A DNA stretch of 64,000 nt, taken from Prevotella multiformis DSM 16608. GTDB lineage: Bacteria; Bacteroidota; Bacteroidia; Bacteroidales; Bacteroidaceae. The stretch spans positions 1,360,497 through 1,424,496 of the forward strand of contig NZ_GL872283.1 in assembly GCF_000191065.1 (NCBI RefSeq), given 5' to 3'. Position numbers and translations under genes: made by a program. The notes under the pieces are model-generated. The model had not been told where the DNA came from. It saw nothing but the letters and a program-made list of their open reading frames with translations, and ran no database searches. Positions 63,945 through 64,000 of this stretch are shown in pieces. Position 1 is the stretch's first letter. Each line of letters starts with the position of its first letter.

Positions 63945-64000
63945 CCTGACGGACGTCCGTCAGAAAAGGACCTGTGGCTTCCATAAATGCGGAAGGCACA

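Overview
The window comes from a Bacteroidales genome, most probably Prevotella or a close relative (inference). Supporting signs are the promoter signature TAnnTTTG, usually written TACCTTTG, in front of many genes; few Shine-Dalgarno sites; a C10 (streptopain-type) peptidase and a cleaved-adhesin protein with Prevotella-style C-terminal secretion domains; ExbB/ExbD and Lrp/AsnC genes of Bacteroidales type; and a long S10-spc-alpha ribosomal operon in which map directly follows secY.

Layout. 1-8,535: a tRNA-Ser and two large secreted proteins, a C10 protease with leucine-rich and MBG-type domains and a 1,480-residue adhesin. 9,196-15,016: a surface polysaccharide locus with four glycosyltransferases and a Wzx-like flippase; a toxin-gene remnant lies just upstream of the last glycosyltransferase. 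15,437-21,599: an AspT/YidE-type transporter, a tiny protein that is almost only a secretion-type C-terminal domain, an ECF sigma factor with two envelope proteins behind it, and a GH10-like glycosidase. 21,889-25,557: two identical tRNA-Asp genes, then GNAT, glycosyltransferase, membrane protein and recR on the minus strand, and a small outer membrane protein. 26,057-32,118: two Lrp/AsnC regulators, an ExbB-ExbD-ExbD energising operon, a MetE-like methyltransferase divergent from one of the regulators, and a glycine-zipper lipoprotein.

32,431-40,691 is the clearest accessory region. It holds an XRE controller, a 52-residue ORF, two tandem cytosine-C5 methyltransferases, a McrB-like AAA+ protein and a DUF2357/PD-(D/E)XK nuclease, all overlapping or closely spaced. 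This is a restriction-modification system with the general architecture of LlaJI and BsuMI. Base composition changes inside the McrB-like gene just before its AAA+ domain, which suggests that a specificity module was exchanged. A frameshifted gene remnant and a two-gene GHKL-ATPase/STAS-like module follow.

40,812-59,351 is the minus-strand translation operon: rpsL, rpsG, fusA, S10-spc-alpha genes, secY, map, infA, rpmJ, rpoA and rplQ, ending in a strong terminator. It contains conserved-looking hairpins between rpsL and rpsG and between fusA and rpsJ, and two internal promoter-like sites. 59,430-61,391 carries uncharacterised secreted proteins, and 61,869-63,944 an LTA-synthase-like phosphoglycerol transferase.

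Three intergenic tandem repeat families with a period of 22-23 bp occur at 9.2 kb (with a related copy at 32.3 kb), 17.6 kb and 61.7 kb. Start codons were moved downstream in several genes to where the protein family begins; these choices are explained in the entries.
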